Shown here: positions 25,535 through 33,503 of the stretch, in pieces
Numbering within the stretch: the stretch's first letter is position 1
Layout of the letters: each line of letters opens with the position of its first letter
NCBI GenBank assembly: GCA_028716845.1
Contig: JAQUPF010000012.1
Coordinates: 1-64,000, forward strand
DNA from: a bacterium
GTDB taxonomy: Bacteria > Auribacterota > Tritonobacteria > UBA1439
Direction: 5' to 3'
DNA length: 64,000 nucleotides
Notes under the pieces: generated by a model
The model's database searches: none
The model's input: the letters and a program-made list of their open reading frames with translations, nothing else
Told to the model about the DNA's origin: nothing
Translations under genes and position numbers: made by a program

Positions 25535-27945
25535 TATTCAATGGCATGCCTCCTGACCGCCTGCGCGGCGTCGAGAGTGAAGACGTGCCGCAAGGCCGGG
25601 GCCGCCCCGAGCGGGAGCAGGAGGAACGGCACGAGGAGCGTTATTCCGAACTCCCGCGGGGTGACGGCGGTGTCGATGCGAAACCAGACCCGGCTCAACT
25701 CGGCGTTCATCCAATGGGCGACCCCCAGCGCGACGGGGACCGCGATGACGAGCGCCGCGAGCCCCATGGCGAGCACCTCCGTGAGAACCATCCGGGAGAG
25801 CGGCAGGCGGCCGTACCCCAGCGAGACAAGCGTGGCGAATTCGCCCTCCCGCTCGAGTATGTGCATCGACATCGTATTGACCATGACGGCCAGCGCGACG
25901 ATCGATCCGAGGACGACGGCGATCCGGAGCACGCCGGCCGCCTTCGCGAGCTGCTCGTCGATCGCCTCCTCGAGATCCGCCCTCGCGGTGACGCGGGCGA
26001 CGGCCCGGGACGCATAGAGCCGCCTCTCGACCTCCACGCGGTCCGCCCCGCCCAGTCCCGCCATGATCCCCGAGCATTTCCCCCGGAGGCCGAGGATGCG
26101 GCGCGCCGTTCCGATCGGGACGAAGCACTGCCGGGTCGAAAGCAGGCTGACGAGCCCGGTCACCTTGAGCGCGTGCGACCGTCCCCCGGCCCGCACGGTC
26201 ACCACATTGCCGGGGGCGGCCGCGGTGCCGTCGGAGAAGGCGGTGTTGAAGATGATCTCGTCCGCGTCGTCGCCGGAGAATCCTCCGCCCTCGATGAAGA
26301 GAAAGGGACTCATCTCGGATCGGGCGGGCACGCCGACAAGCCGGTAGTCGCCCGTGCTCCCTCCCGCTCCGAGGACCGAGGCGTGTCCGCTCACGAACGG
26401 CTCCGGCATGACGAGGCCCGCCTTCCCGCACAGCGCGATCGCCTCGTCGCAGGGCAATGGTCCCGTGAAGTCCACGACGGCGTCCCATCCGTAGCGCCGC
26501 AGCAGCGATGCGCTGCTCCGGATGACGGACGTGAGGGTGGTGACGAAACCGGCGGTGACGCCGAGCCCGAGCGCGAGGAGGAGGATCGTGGCTACCGTGA
26601 GCCTCGGCCTGCGGAAGAGATTGCGCGCCGCCGCCCTCTGGGGGAGCGACACGGGCATCGGCCGGGAGAGCGCCCTCGCCGCTCCGCCGAGCGAGGGGAT
26701 GCGCGGTGCGGATGCGCGCGCCTCTCCGCGGATCGCCCGGATGGGCGTGAGCCTCGCCAGCCCGACGACCGGCATGATCGCGGCGGCGGCGGCCACCCCG
26801 ATGCCGATGAGCAGACCCCCGGCCATCGCCGCCGGATCGAACGCGAGCGTGACGGGCGGCAGGTCCATCGCCGAGGCGTACGTCCCGGCGAGGAAGAGGT
26901 TGACCACGGGCGACGCCGCGAGCCCGAGCGCCCCCCCCGCGCACCCCATCAGGAGGCCGAGGCGGAGATAGGACCGCATGATCGTCCCCGGCCGATAGCC
27001 GAGCGCCATGAGGGCGCCGATTTCCCGGGATTGCGACGCCACGATCCGGTTCACGGTGATCCCCGTGGCGGCGAGCGTCAGGACGCTGAAGATGCCGACG
27101 ATGGCCAGGACCAGCACGCGGAACAGCTTGAGGTCCTGCCGGAGAAACGCGATCCCGAACTGATCGTCGCGGCGCAGCACCTCCGCGACCCCGACCCCGG
27201 CGGACGAGAGGCGGTCCAGTATCCGCCCCTCGACCCCGCGATCGGGCCCTCCCCGCCCGTCCCGATCGCCCCCGTAGAGGAAGAGCAGCTGGTTGACGGG
27301 GTGGGCGCCGCCGACATGTCGGGAGAGCGCCTCCATCTCGTCCGCCCAGGATTCGAGGGGGGCGAACATCACGCCCAGCGAGCCGGGGGTCGGGATCAGC
27401 AGCTCGGGATTGGCCGTGCTCACGAGGAACTCGGGGCTCCGGGCGATCCCGACGATCGGCCGGGTCGTTCGGAGGCCGTATGCGCTGACGGTGATCCCGT
27501 CCCCGACGCGGTAGCCCTTGGCCGCCAGCCCCCGCTCGATCACGATGCCGGGTTCGGTCTTCGCCGGGAGCGCCCCCGCCTCGATCGCGAGCGTGTTGAC
27601 GGCGGGGTTTTCGCCGGCGCGGATGAAGATGACGGCGGCGGGGAGCAGCGTGCCGTCGGCGAGATGGATCGCGCCGGCGAGCATGAGGCGCGGCAGGATC
27701 CTCCTGACGCCCTCCAGCCCGTCCAGGGCCGGCAGGCGGCCGGCGCTCGTCGGGTTGAAGGTGACCTGCAGGTCGGCAAGGTTGTGCGCGGCGCAGAAGT
27801 CGTCGACCGAGCGGCGGAGCGTGCGTCTCGCGCAGAGCCCTCCGGAGAATACGGCGGACTGGCAGGCGATGATGAGCATCGCCATCCACCCGCGCAGCCC
27901 CAGCGAACGGAGGTCGCGAAACGCCTTAAGGGTCAGCCTTCTCAT
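25534..27945 (-). CDS. FtsX-family ABC transporter permease (large, two FtsX domains)
   Basis: 803 residues from ATG 27945, which overlaps the ATPase gene by 20 nt; the ORF opens at 28131 but that part reads through the ATPase tail in another frame. There is one N-terminal helix (GWMAMLIIACQSAVFSGGL), a large extracytoplasmic domain, a central FtsX core near 330-440 (LVLAIVGIFSVLTLAATGIT), a further helix near 490, a second extracytoplasmic domain and a C-terminal FtsX core (VVLGSIVALAVMVNTMSMHI). Such permeases work in lipoprotein or lipid extraction and small-molecule export, with mechanotransmission rather than a classical pore. Last gene of a minus-strand operon; the repeat copy A begins at its stop. 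Confidence 0.88.
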   Translation of the reverse strand: MRRLTLKAFRDLRSLGLRGWMAMLIIACQSAVFSGGLCARRTLRRSVDDFCAAHNLADLQVTFNPTSAGRLPALDGLEGVRRILPRLMLAGAIHLADGTLLPAAVIFIRAGENPAVNTLAIEAGALPAKTEPGIVIERGLAAKGYRVGDGITVSAYGLRTTRPIVGIARSPEFLVSTANPELLIPTPGSLGVMFAPLESWADEMEALSRHVGGAHPVNQLLFLYGGDRDGRGGPDRGVEGRILDRLSSAGVGVAEVLRRDDQFGIAFLRQDLKLFRVLVLAIVGIFSVLTLAATGITVNRIVASQSREIGALMALGYRPGTIMRSYLRLGLLMGCAGGALGLAASPVVNLFLAGTYASAMDLPPVTLAFDPAAMAGGLLIGIGVAAAAAIMPVVGLARLTPIRAIRGEARASAPRIPSLGGAARALSRPMPVSLPQRAAARNLFRRPRLTVATILLLALGLGVTAGFVTTLTSVIRSSASLLRRYGWDAVVDFTGPLPCDEAIALCGKAGLVMPEPFVSGHASVLGAGGSTGDYRLVGVPARSEMSPFLFIEGGGFSGDDADEIIFNTAFSDGTAAAPGNVVTVRAGGRSHALKVTGLVSLLSTRQCFVPIGTARRILGLRGKCSGIMAGLGGADRVEVERRLYASRAVARVTARADLEEAIDEQLAKAAGVLRIAVVLGSIVALAVMVNTMSMHILEREGEFATLVSLGYGRLPLSRMVLTEVLAMGLAALVIAVPVALGVAHWMNAELSRVWFRIDTAVTPREFGITLLVPFLLLPLGAAPALRHVFTLDAAQAVRRHAIE

Positions 27946-28789
27946 CGGAGCCGTCGCCGGCGGGGGGTGCGCCGTCGCCATGCCGGATTTCGGGTTCCCG
28001 CCGACGATCCGGCGCCGAGGGAACGGCCCCCCGATGCCCCGGGCGGGGCCGCGCCCCATCCCCGCCGTCGCGGGACGCACCGGCGATTTTCCCGTCGGAG
28101 AGGCGGACAAGCCTGTCGGCCCTCTCTGCAACGCGCGGGTTATGGCTGACGACCACGAAGGTGGCGCCGGCGGCGTTCAGCTCGCGCATGAGGTCGAGGA
28201 TGCGCATGCCCATCGCCTCGTCCAGGTTTCCCGTGGGCTCGTCCGCGAGGACCAGCAGGGGCTGCTTCGCCAGGGCCCGCGCGATCGCGACGCGCTGCTG
28301 CTCTCCGCCCGAGAGATGATCCGGGAATGCGCCGCCCCTGGCGCCCAGGCCGACCCGCCTCAGGTAGTCGACCGCGCGCCCCCGCATCTCGCGCCGGCTC
28401 GAAAAGGGAAGCAGCTCGAGCGCCGCCTCGACGTTCTCCACTGCCGTGAGCGTGGGGATCAGGTTGTACGACTGGAAGACGAAACCGACCTTCCCCCTTC
28501 GGAATTCGGTCAGTTCGGCCCGGCTCATCCGGCTCAACTCATGGCCGTCCACGAGGACGGAGCCGGAGGTGGGGGCATCGAGCGCCCCGATGATGTTCAG
28601 GAGCGTCGTCTTGCCGCACCCCGAGGGGCCGAAGATCACGGCGAATTCCCCCTGCACCAGGTCGAGATCGACGCCCTTGAGGACCTCCGCGGTCAGGGCA
28701 CCGGACCCGTAGGATTTAAAGACGCCGCGCAGGCGCACGAGGGGCGTTGCCGCGTCCGACTCGAGGGATTCGTCCATGGGTTCGTTCAT
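27926..28789 (-). CDS. ABC transporter ATP-binding protein (LolD/MacB type)
   Basis: 287 residues. Walker A GPSGCGKTT, Q-loop FVFQSYNLIPTLTAVENVE, signature HLSGGEQQRVAIARAL and Walker B LLVLADEPTGNLDEAMG are all canonical of the FtsE/LolD/MacB group. Beyond residue 240 the protein has an Arg/Pro/Asp-rich tail of about 45 residues without family support, produced by read-through toward the permease gene. It forms the transporter with the FtsX permease, whose start lies inside its 3' end. Confidence 0.92.
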   Translation of the reverse strand: MNEPMDESLESDAATPLVRLRGVFKSYGSGALTAEVLKGVDLDLVQGEFAVIFGPSGCGKTTLLNIIGALDAPTSGSVLVDGHELSRMSRAELTEFRRGKVGFVFQSYNLIPTLTAVENVEAALELLPFSSRREMRGRAVDYLRRVGLGARGGAFPDHLSGGEQQRVAIARALAKQPLLVLADEPTGNLDEAMGMRILDLMRELNAAGATFVVVSHNPRVAERADRLVRLSDGKIAGASRDGGDGARPRPGHRGAVPSAPDRRREPEIRHGDGAPPAGDGSDEKADP

Positions 28790-28843
28790 CCTTCGCGTGG
28801 CTCCCTGCCGGCGCCCCCCCCGCCGGTTGCCCCGACGGGCGGT

Positions 28844-29431
28844 TCAATCCTCGGGCAGAAGGTCCCGGGGGGCGTCGACGCGCCAGACGCACCCGGTGCC
28901 TCCCGGCTCCATGCGGATGCGGAATCCGATGAAGCGGGAGAACTCGTCGTGAAACGGCCCCTGGCAGTCGTACCGGCAGAATGTCTCGCGCCGCGGCCTG
29001 ACCTTCCGGGGGATATCCCGCATCGCCGCGACATAGGGGCACTCGCGGAACTCGAGCTTGCCCCCTATCCTGCGCCCCCTGTCGTCGAGTATCTCCTTCG
29101 CCGTGTACGCCGTGCTGTTGTAGAGGAACTGGTACTCGTAAAAGGTGCGCACGACCTTCTCCCTCAATATGAGGAGCGCGACCTTCTCGCGCAGGACCCT
29201 GCCCGGGGTGAAGCGCTCCAGGACGTTGGCGACGCTCAGGTGAAGGGAGGCGTGCTCCTCGCGATAGTCGCGCTCCATCCGCTTCACCCATTCGACGGCC
29301 TCGTCGCGCCCGAATCGCTCCTCGATATACTCGATCGTTTTCCCATAGAGGCATACGTACGGCCCGAGGGTGCGCCTCCACATCTCGCGCGCCGGCATCT
29401 CCTCGATCTGCAGGACCCGCTCAATCGGCAC
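28844..29431 (-). CDS. Unknown Cys-containing protein in the radical SAM/ABC operon
   Basis: 195 residues; its start lies inside the 3' end of the radical SAM gene (11-nt overlap), so the two are coupled. The N-terminal half is helical and charged (YGKTIEYIEERFGRDEAVEW). The C-terminal half carries spaced Cys and aromatic residues (ECPYVAAMRD, TFCRYDCQGPFHDEFSRFIG, GGTGCVWRV). The layout vaguely resembles L-2-amino-thiazoline-4-carboxylate hydrolase-like proteins, which end in a G..C.FRF pattern, but the match is weak. No function is assigned. Confidence 0.6.
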   Translation of the reverse strand: MPIERVLQIEEMPAREMWRRTLGPYVCLYGKTIEYIEERFGRDEAVEWVKRMERDYREEHASLHLSVANVLERFTPGRVLREKVALLILREKVVRTFYEYQFLYNSTAYTAKEILDDRGRRIGGKLEFRECPYVAAMRDIPRKVRPRRETFCRYDCQGPFHDEFSRFIGFRIRMEPGGTGCVWRVDAPRDLLPED

Positions 29432-30857
29432 AGGCGCCTTCTCTCGGGAACTTCCGGGGGACGTAGCCGCGCGCGCCCAGCACGCACGCCTTTCCCAGCC
29501 TCCAGAGGAACTTGAACGACGCGATCACGCTCTTGAGCGTGCCCAGCGGATTGAGGCCGAGCGGGTTGCCCCGCAGCTTTCTCCTCAGGAGGCCGAGGTT
29601 CAGGTAGGTCCGCACGTAGAGCCTCGTCAGCTCGCGGAAGTATGCCCGGGTCGGGAGCGCCGTGACGAGGACCGGGAAGATGAGGTCGAAGAAACGGAAA
29701 TCGCGGGTGACCAGCTCGTCCTGCATCTCCCGCCACAGCTGCGTGCCGGGCAGGGGGGTCAGGCTCATGTACTCGGCGTACCCCTCGCGGTGGATGCCGA
29801 GCGACCTGACGTAGGCGAGGAGCGTCCTGAAATCCTTCCGCGTCGCCGCGGGGCGCATGATGAATCCGAGGTCGGGGGTGATCCCGTTTCGCCGGAGTAT
29901 GCGGACGGCCTCGTTGTTCGTCGCCACGGTGGAACGCTTGTTGAACGCCTCCAGCCCCTCGTCGGTGCAGGCCTCCATGCCGATATACACGTTGGTCATG
30001 CCGAGCCCGGCCCACCGCTCCACCAGATCGGGGTTGCCGCAGATGAAATCCGCCCTCCCGAAGCACCAGTATTTCTTGCTGATGCCCCGCGCGGCGACGG
30101 CGTCCGCGATCGCCCGCACGCGCGGTCGGGAGACGAAGAAGTTATCGTCGAATATGTACACGTACTTCTCCTCGATCCGCTCCAGCTCCTCCGCGACGAG
30201 CTCCGGGGAACGCATTCTGTACATCCCGCCCGTGAAGTCCCAGATGCAGCAGAAGGTGCACCGGAACGGGCACCCCTCGCTCGTGCGGAGCACCGCGATG
30301 GGGCCGACGCCGAACACGTGGTACTGCCTCCTGTACGCGGCGGAGATGACCCTGTCCGGGAACGGCTCGCCGTCGAGCGTCGCCGGGAGGGTTCGGGGCG
30401 GCGTGCGGACCATCGCCCCGGCCCGACGGACGAAGAACCCGGGAACCGCCAGCGGATCGCCCCCCGTCTCGAGCACATCCGCGAGTTCGGCGAGCGCGGG
30501 GACGCCCGGCCCGATGCCGATCACGTCCACGAACGGCTCGTCGAAGTCGCCGGGCATGAACGTGGGGTGGTATCCCCCCACCACCGTCACCACGTCCGGG
30601 TCGCAGCGCTTGGCCTGCCGGAGAAGCTCCCTGACCATGTAGACCTGGGAGGTGAAACAGCCCATGCAGATCATGTCCGGCATGAACTCGGAGATCGCCG
30701 ACTCGACGCTCTTCCGCTCGAAGACGAGGTCCACCAGGCGGGTCTCATGGCGGGAGAGGCTTGCGGCCAGGAGCTCGAGGCCGAGCGGCTCGAACGCCGC
30801 CAGGTCGCTCAGGCCGGACGCTGCACACTCGGGAGGATTGATGAAGAGCACCCGCAT
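29421..30857 (-). CDS. B12-binding domain radical SAM protein
   Basis: 478 residues. The N-terminal cobalamin-binding-like Rossmann domain (MRVLFINPPE, DMICMGCFTSQVYMVRELL, TVVGGYHPTFMP) occupies about residues 1-150. The radical SAM core follows with the CX3CX2C cluster motif in SEGCPFRCTFCCI (about residue 200), YIFDDNFFVSRPRV and the later NVYIGMEACTDEGL. The C-terminal region (about 390-478) is family-variable. Relatives such as HpnP, HpnR and BchE methylate or rearrange unactivated carbons on lipids and pigments. Upstream is a GNAT gene; downstream are the Cys-containing protein and an ABC exporter, so a modified small molecule or lipid is the likely product. Confidence 0.88.
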   Translation of the reverse strand: MRVLFINPPECAASGLSDLAAFEPLGLELLAASLSRHETRLVDLVFERKSVESAISEFMPDMICMGCFTSQVYMVRELLRQAKRCDPDVVTVVGGYHPTFMPGDFDEPFVDVIGIGPGVPALAELADVLETGGDPLAVPGFFVRRAGAMVRTPPRTLPATLDGEPFPDRVISAAYRRQYHVFGVGPIAVLRTSEGCPFRCTFCCIWDFTGGMYRMRSPELVAEELERIEEKYVYIFDDNFFVSRPRVRAIADAVAARGISKKYWCFGRADFICGNPDLVERWAGLGMTNVYIGMEACTDEGLEAFNKRSTVATNNEAVRILRRNGITPDLGFIMRPAATRKDFRTLLAYVRSLGIHREGYAEYMSLTPLPGTQLWREMQDELVTRDFRFFDLIFPVLVTALPTRAYFRELTRLYVRTYLNLGLLRRKLRGNPLGLNPLGTLKSVIASFKFLWRLGKACVLGARGYVPRKFPREGACAD

Positions 30858-30875
30858 GGCCGGGCCCTCACCCCG

Positions 30876-31691
30876 TCACGGCGCGGGCTCCGGACTGAGC
30901 CCCCGAACCCGCGCCCCGGCGCCCTGCGCCCCGCTCACCAGGCGGAGGTAGATCCGCCCCAGGGCCCGTCCCGCCGTCCCGCAGACGATCTTCTTCCAGA
31001 CGCGCCTCGACGGGCAGAGGTAGAAGGGGAAGTAGAGGAAGTTCGACCAGACCATCGCGATGCCGAAATCATGGCTCTTCCTGTCGGGTATGTAGCGGGG
31101 GATCGGCGCGAGAATGCGCAGGCCGAAGCTCTCGTACAGTCCGAGTTCGGGGTCCAGCCGCCTCGGGGTCCCGTCGCTCCCCCGGACGCGCATCTCCATG
31201 TACTCGCTCGCCGTGCGGAGGGCAGCGCCGTCGGGCCGGTGTCCCGCCCGCGCCCGCTCGCGGAGCCACCTGGCGTAACCGGGCATGCGCCCGACGAGCG
31301 CGATCCCCCGCAGGTGCATGTACGCGCACCTTCGCGCCGCCGCCTCGATCAGCGCCTCCGCGGCCCCGATGAAATACCCGTGCGGGTGCACCGCCAGGTT
31401 CACGCCGAACAGCCAGTTCCCCCGGGGGTCGTGGGTGGTGATGTAGCCGTCCGCCGTGATCTCGCTCCACGAGGCGTCGAGGGGCCTGCGGGGGTCGAAG
31501 CGGATCTTCATGAGGTTGACGAGCCCCCAGATCTGGCCCTGCCCGTCCTCGAAACAGAGCTGCCCCTCGGGGAAGATCGCGCGCTGCGACCTGAAATGGC
31601 CCCCGTCGAACTGGACGCCGTTTCGCCAGGCGATGGACTCGATCCACCGCAGGCGCTCGATGTCCCGCTCGACGATCTCGCGGACTCTCAT
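30876..31691 (-). CDS. GNAT-like acyltransferase
   Basis: 271 residues from ATG 31691; the ORF reaches 31871 but the extra part runs through the palindromic repeat. The N-terminus (MRVREIVERDIERLRWIES) and the central segment (TADGYITTHDPRGNWLFGVN, AVHPHGYFIGAAEALIEAA) follow the layout of GNAT proteins that cluster with carbon-nitrogen hydrolases. The usual R/QxxGxG/A CoA loop is replaced by HGYFIGAA, so acetyl-CoA binding is uncertain. It heads the operon with the radical SAM enzyme and the ABC exporter, 18 nt before the radical SAM start. Confidence 0.6.
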   Translation of the reverse strand: MRVREIVERDIERLRWIESIAWRNGVQFDGGHFRSQRAIFPEGQLCFEDGQGQIWGLVNLMKIRFDPRRPLDASWSEITADGYITTHDPRGNWLFGVNLAVHPHGYFIGAAEALIEAAARRCAYMHLRGIALVGRMPGYARWLRERARAGHRPDGAALRTASEYMEMRVRGSDGTPRRLDPELGLYESFGLRILAPIPRYIPDRKSHDFGIAMVWSNFLYFPFYLCPSRRVWKKIVCGTAGRALGRIYLRLVSGAQGAGARVRGLSPEPAP

Positions 31692-31725
31692 TCGGTCTGA
31701 CGAGCGGCCCGGTTGCGGCTGCATT

Positions 31726-31835
31726 GCAGACGTTGTATCCAACCGGCTCTCCGTGAGCGGTTTGCAGGCATATTCGCCCCGGCGGTAATAAGGGCGGAAC
31801 AGATGGGGTGCGAACGCGATAAATGCGCCATGATC
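31726..31835. repeat. Palindromic repeat, copy C (right half decayed)
   Basis: The left half (gcagacgttgtatccaaccg...ggcatattcgccccgg) closely matches copies A and B; the right half (ggtaataagggcggaacag...) aligns but is diverged. It lies 35 nt upstream of the GNAT start, inside the 350-nt divergent gap 31692-32041, where nothing else was recognised except the ggcggaggaggt Shine-Dalgarno of the next gene. Confidence 0.6.
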
Positions 31836-32041
31836 CTCCCCCCATTCGAATGACCCCGCATTGTATACCACAAGGGCGAACGCGACCTATGGAATTCAGC
31901 ACGTGTCCCTCTTTGCCGCTTCCCTCGTGCTTCGCGCCGGAGTACAATGTGGGCGTATTCGGAGTCCGGTTCGCTGTTCGCTTCACCCTGGTGAGGCTTG
32001 TACGGAACAGTCCGTCCCGGACGCGGCGGAGGAGGTGCCAT

Positions 32042-32389
32042 ATGCGGTATGCCTGGTTGTCGCCTCTCGCGGTGGCGATGGTGCTGTCCGTGACCCCGGC
32101 GCCCGCGCGGGGAGATCGCGACGATGAGCCCTTCCTGGAGATGCAGCAGGATGCGGAATTCAGGCAGCGGGCAGCGAAACAGCAGACGGACAGACTGCAT
32201 CCGCATGTCGCCGTTCATCCGGGGCCGGAGGGATCACCTGAACAGGCCCACCAGCTCCTCAGGGACAGACTCGCCGTGCTCCAGAACCATCGAGCAAACG
32301 CTGCCCGGCAACAGATGTCTCCGGAGGAGATCGCACGGATCGACGAGCAGATAAGCTCAATCAACCAGGAGTTGGCCGCGTACGAGTAG
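32042..32389 (+). CDS. Small exported protein of unknown function
   Basis: 115 residues from ATG 32042, chosen for its ggcggaggaggt Shine-Dalgarno; the frame extends to 31823 without support. The signal peptide (YAWLSPLAVAMVLSVTPAPA) is cleaved near ARG. The mature protein is hydrophilic, helical and Gln/Arg/Glu-rich (EMQQDAEFRQRAAKQQTDRL; QMSPEEIARIDEQISSINQE), suggesting a short coiled coil in the periplasm. No family is recognised. Confidence 0.6.
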   Translation: MRYAWLSPLAVAMVLSVTPAPARGDRDDEPFLEMQQDAEFRQRAAKQQTDRLHPHVAVHPGPEGSPEQAHQLLRDRLAVLQNHRANAARQQMSPEEIARIDEQISSINQELAAYE

Positions 32390-32460
32390 AAGCGGTGACG
32401 TCTCGAGCCGATAACGGCGGTCCGCCCCGGGACTCCCGTGCCGTGCGTCGTCGCCGCGCC

Positions 32461-32553
32461 TGAGAACTGGTGGGGCTGCCGCCTGCCCATGGTCGTCCTC
32501 GCGTTGAGAACGGTCTGGCTGGGCAGCGGCTGCTTCCGGGAAATCGTTCTTCC
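32461..32553 (+). pseudogene. Decayed GCGLF membrane-protein remnant preceding GIY-YIG copy
   Basis: The DNA gagaactggtggggctgc matches the intact cassette at about 24929, and one frame starts PENWWGCRLPM. The downstream ggaaatcgttctt also parallels ggaaattatcctc after the intact copy. The remainder is frameshifted. It lies directly before the GIY-YIG gene, repeating the arrangement seen at 24.9 kb. Confidence 0.55.
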
Positions 32554-32883
32554 ATGCCCGACTCGGCCCCCTGGCGTCTCTACATCGTCCGGTGCCGCGA
32601 CGGCACGCTCTATACCGGCATCACCAACGATCTCGACCGACGGATCCGCGACCACAACCGCGGGAAGGGGTGCCGCTACACGAAATGCCGCCGGCCGGTG
32701 CGGCTGGTGCACACGGAGAGCTTTCCGGACAAGGGAGGCGCCCTGCGTCGCGAGGCGCAGATCAAGGGCTGGAGCAGGCGGGAGAAGACGGAGCTCATCT
32801 CGCAGACGGTGTATCCGGCCGACTCTCCGACAGCATGCGACGAACGTACCGGCCCCGGGGCGAATACGCACGCAACATGCTGA
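32554..32883 (+). CDS. GIY-YIG nuclease superfamily protein (UPF0213/YhbQ-like), copy 2
   Basis: 109 residues from ATG 32554. The domain is intact: WRLYIVRCRDGTLYTGITND, LDRRIRDHNRGKG, RRPVRLVHTESFPDKGGALR and EAQIKGWSRREK. It is about 75-80 percent identical by eye to copy 1 at 3261. The domain naturally ends near residue 83; the last 28 residues (QTVYPADSPTACDERTG...) are encoded by palindromic repeat B, which runs into the gene and replaced the original stop. Confidence 0.85.
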   Translation: MPDSAPWRLYIVRCRDGTLYTGITNDLDRRIRDHNRGKGCRYTKCRRPVRLVHTESFPDKGGALRREAQIKGWSRREKTELISQTVYPADSPTACDERTGPGANTHATC

Positions 32884-32911
32884 GAGAGTACGCAACAGAT
32901 ACAACGTCTAC
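32802..32911. repeat. 110-bp long palindromic repeat, copy B
   Basis: It starts gcagacggtgtatcc and ends gatacaacgtctac. The halves are imperfect reverse complements, and it is exactly as long as copy A. It encodes the C-terminal tail of the GIY-YIG protein and ends 15 nt before the hemerythrin ATG, leaving no room for a normal ribosome-binding site other than within the repeat. Confidence 0.75.
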
Positions 32912-32926
32912 TGTGCTACTGTGCCC

Positions 32927-33481
32927 ATGAAGGCGACCGGACAGCTGAAGGCGGAGCACGAGGGGATCAGGATCATGCTGCGCGTCCTGGATAAGATCGG
33001 CGATGATATCAAGGCAGGGGCGGGGGTCGATGCCGGGCACCTCCACCGGATAATCGAGTTTCTCAAGGTCTTCGTGGACCGGTGCCATCACGGCAAGGAG
33101 GAGGATGTCCTGTTCCCCGCGCTGGAAAGGGCGGGCGTCCCCGGGGAGGGCGGGCCGATCGGCGTCCTGCTCGCCGAGCATGAGACGGGCAGGGCCCGCG
33201 TGCGGGCGATGGCCGCCGCCCTCTCGAATCATGAGAAGCGGGGACGGGAGGCCCTTGCCGGGTTCGCCGATACCGCCGGAGAGTACACGGCGCTCCTCGA
33301 TCAGCACATCGAGAAGGAGAACACCGTTCTGTACGTGATGGCCGACCGCCTGCTCTCCGAGGGGGAGCAGGAGAAGATGTTCGCCGAGTTCGAACGGATC
33401 GAGAGTGAAAGGATCGGCGCGGGGACGCACGAGAGATTCCACGCGCTGATCGGCGATCTGCAGGGGCGGTACCTGCGGTAG
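32927..33481 (+). CDS. Hemerythrin (HHE) domain protein
   Basis: 184 residues from ATG 32927 (a GTG two codons earlier is possible). The di-iron ligand pattern is seen as KAEHEGIRIML, VDRCHHGKEEDVLFPAL, LLAEHETGRARV and QHIEKENTVLYVMAD, so all expected His and Glu are present. Proteins of this kind bind or sense O2, NO or iron and aid repair of iron-sulfur centres in anaerobes. The LDH gene follows after 22 nt and may be co-transcribed. The upstream palindromic repeat ends 15 nt before the start. Confidence 0.88.
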   Translation: MKATGQLKAEHEGIRIMLRVLDKIGDDIKAGAGVDAGHLHRIIEFLKVFVDRCHHGKEEDVLFPALERAGVPGEGGPIGVLLAEHETGRARVRAMAAALSNHEKRGREALAGFADTAGEYTALLDQHIEKENTVLYVMADRLLSEGEQEKMFAEFERIESERIGAGTHERFHALIGDLQGRYLR

Positions 33482-33503
33482 CATCCTCCAGGGGGCGCGG
33501 GGC

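Noticed and set aside
25546-28149. Plus-strand 867-codon open frame
   Set aside because: Opposite the FtsX permease; the translation is Arg/Asp/Glu/Gly-rich with no fold and is explained by codon bias.
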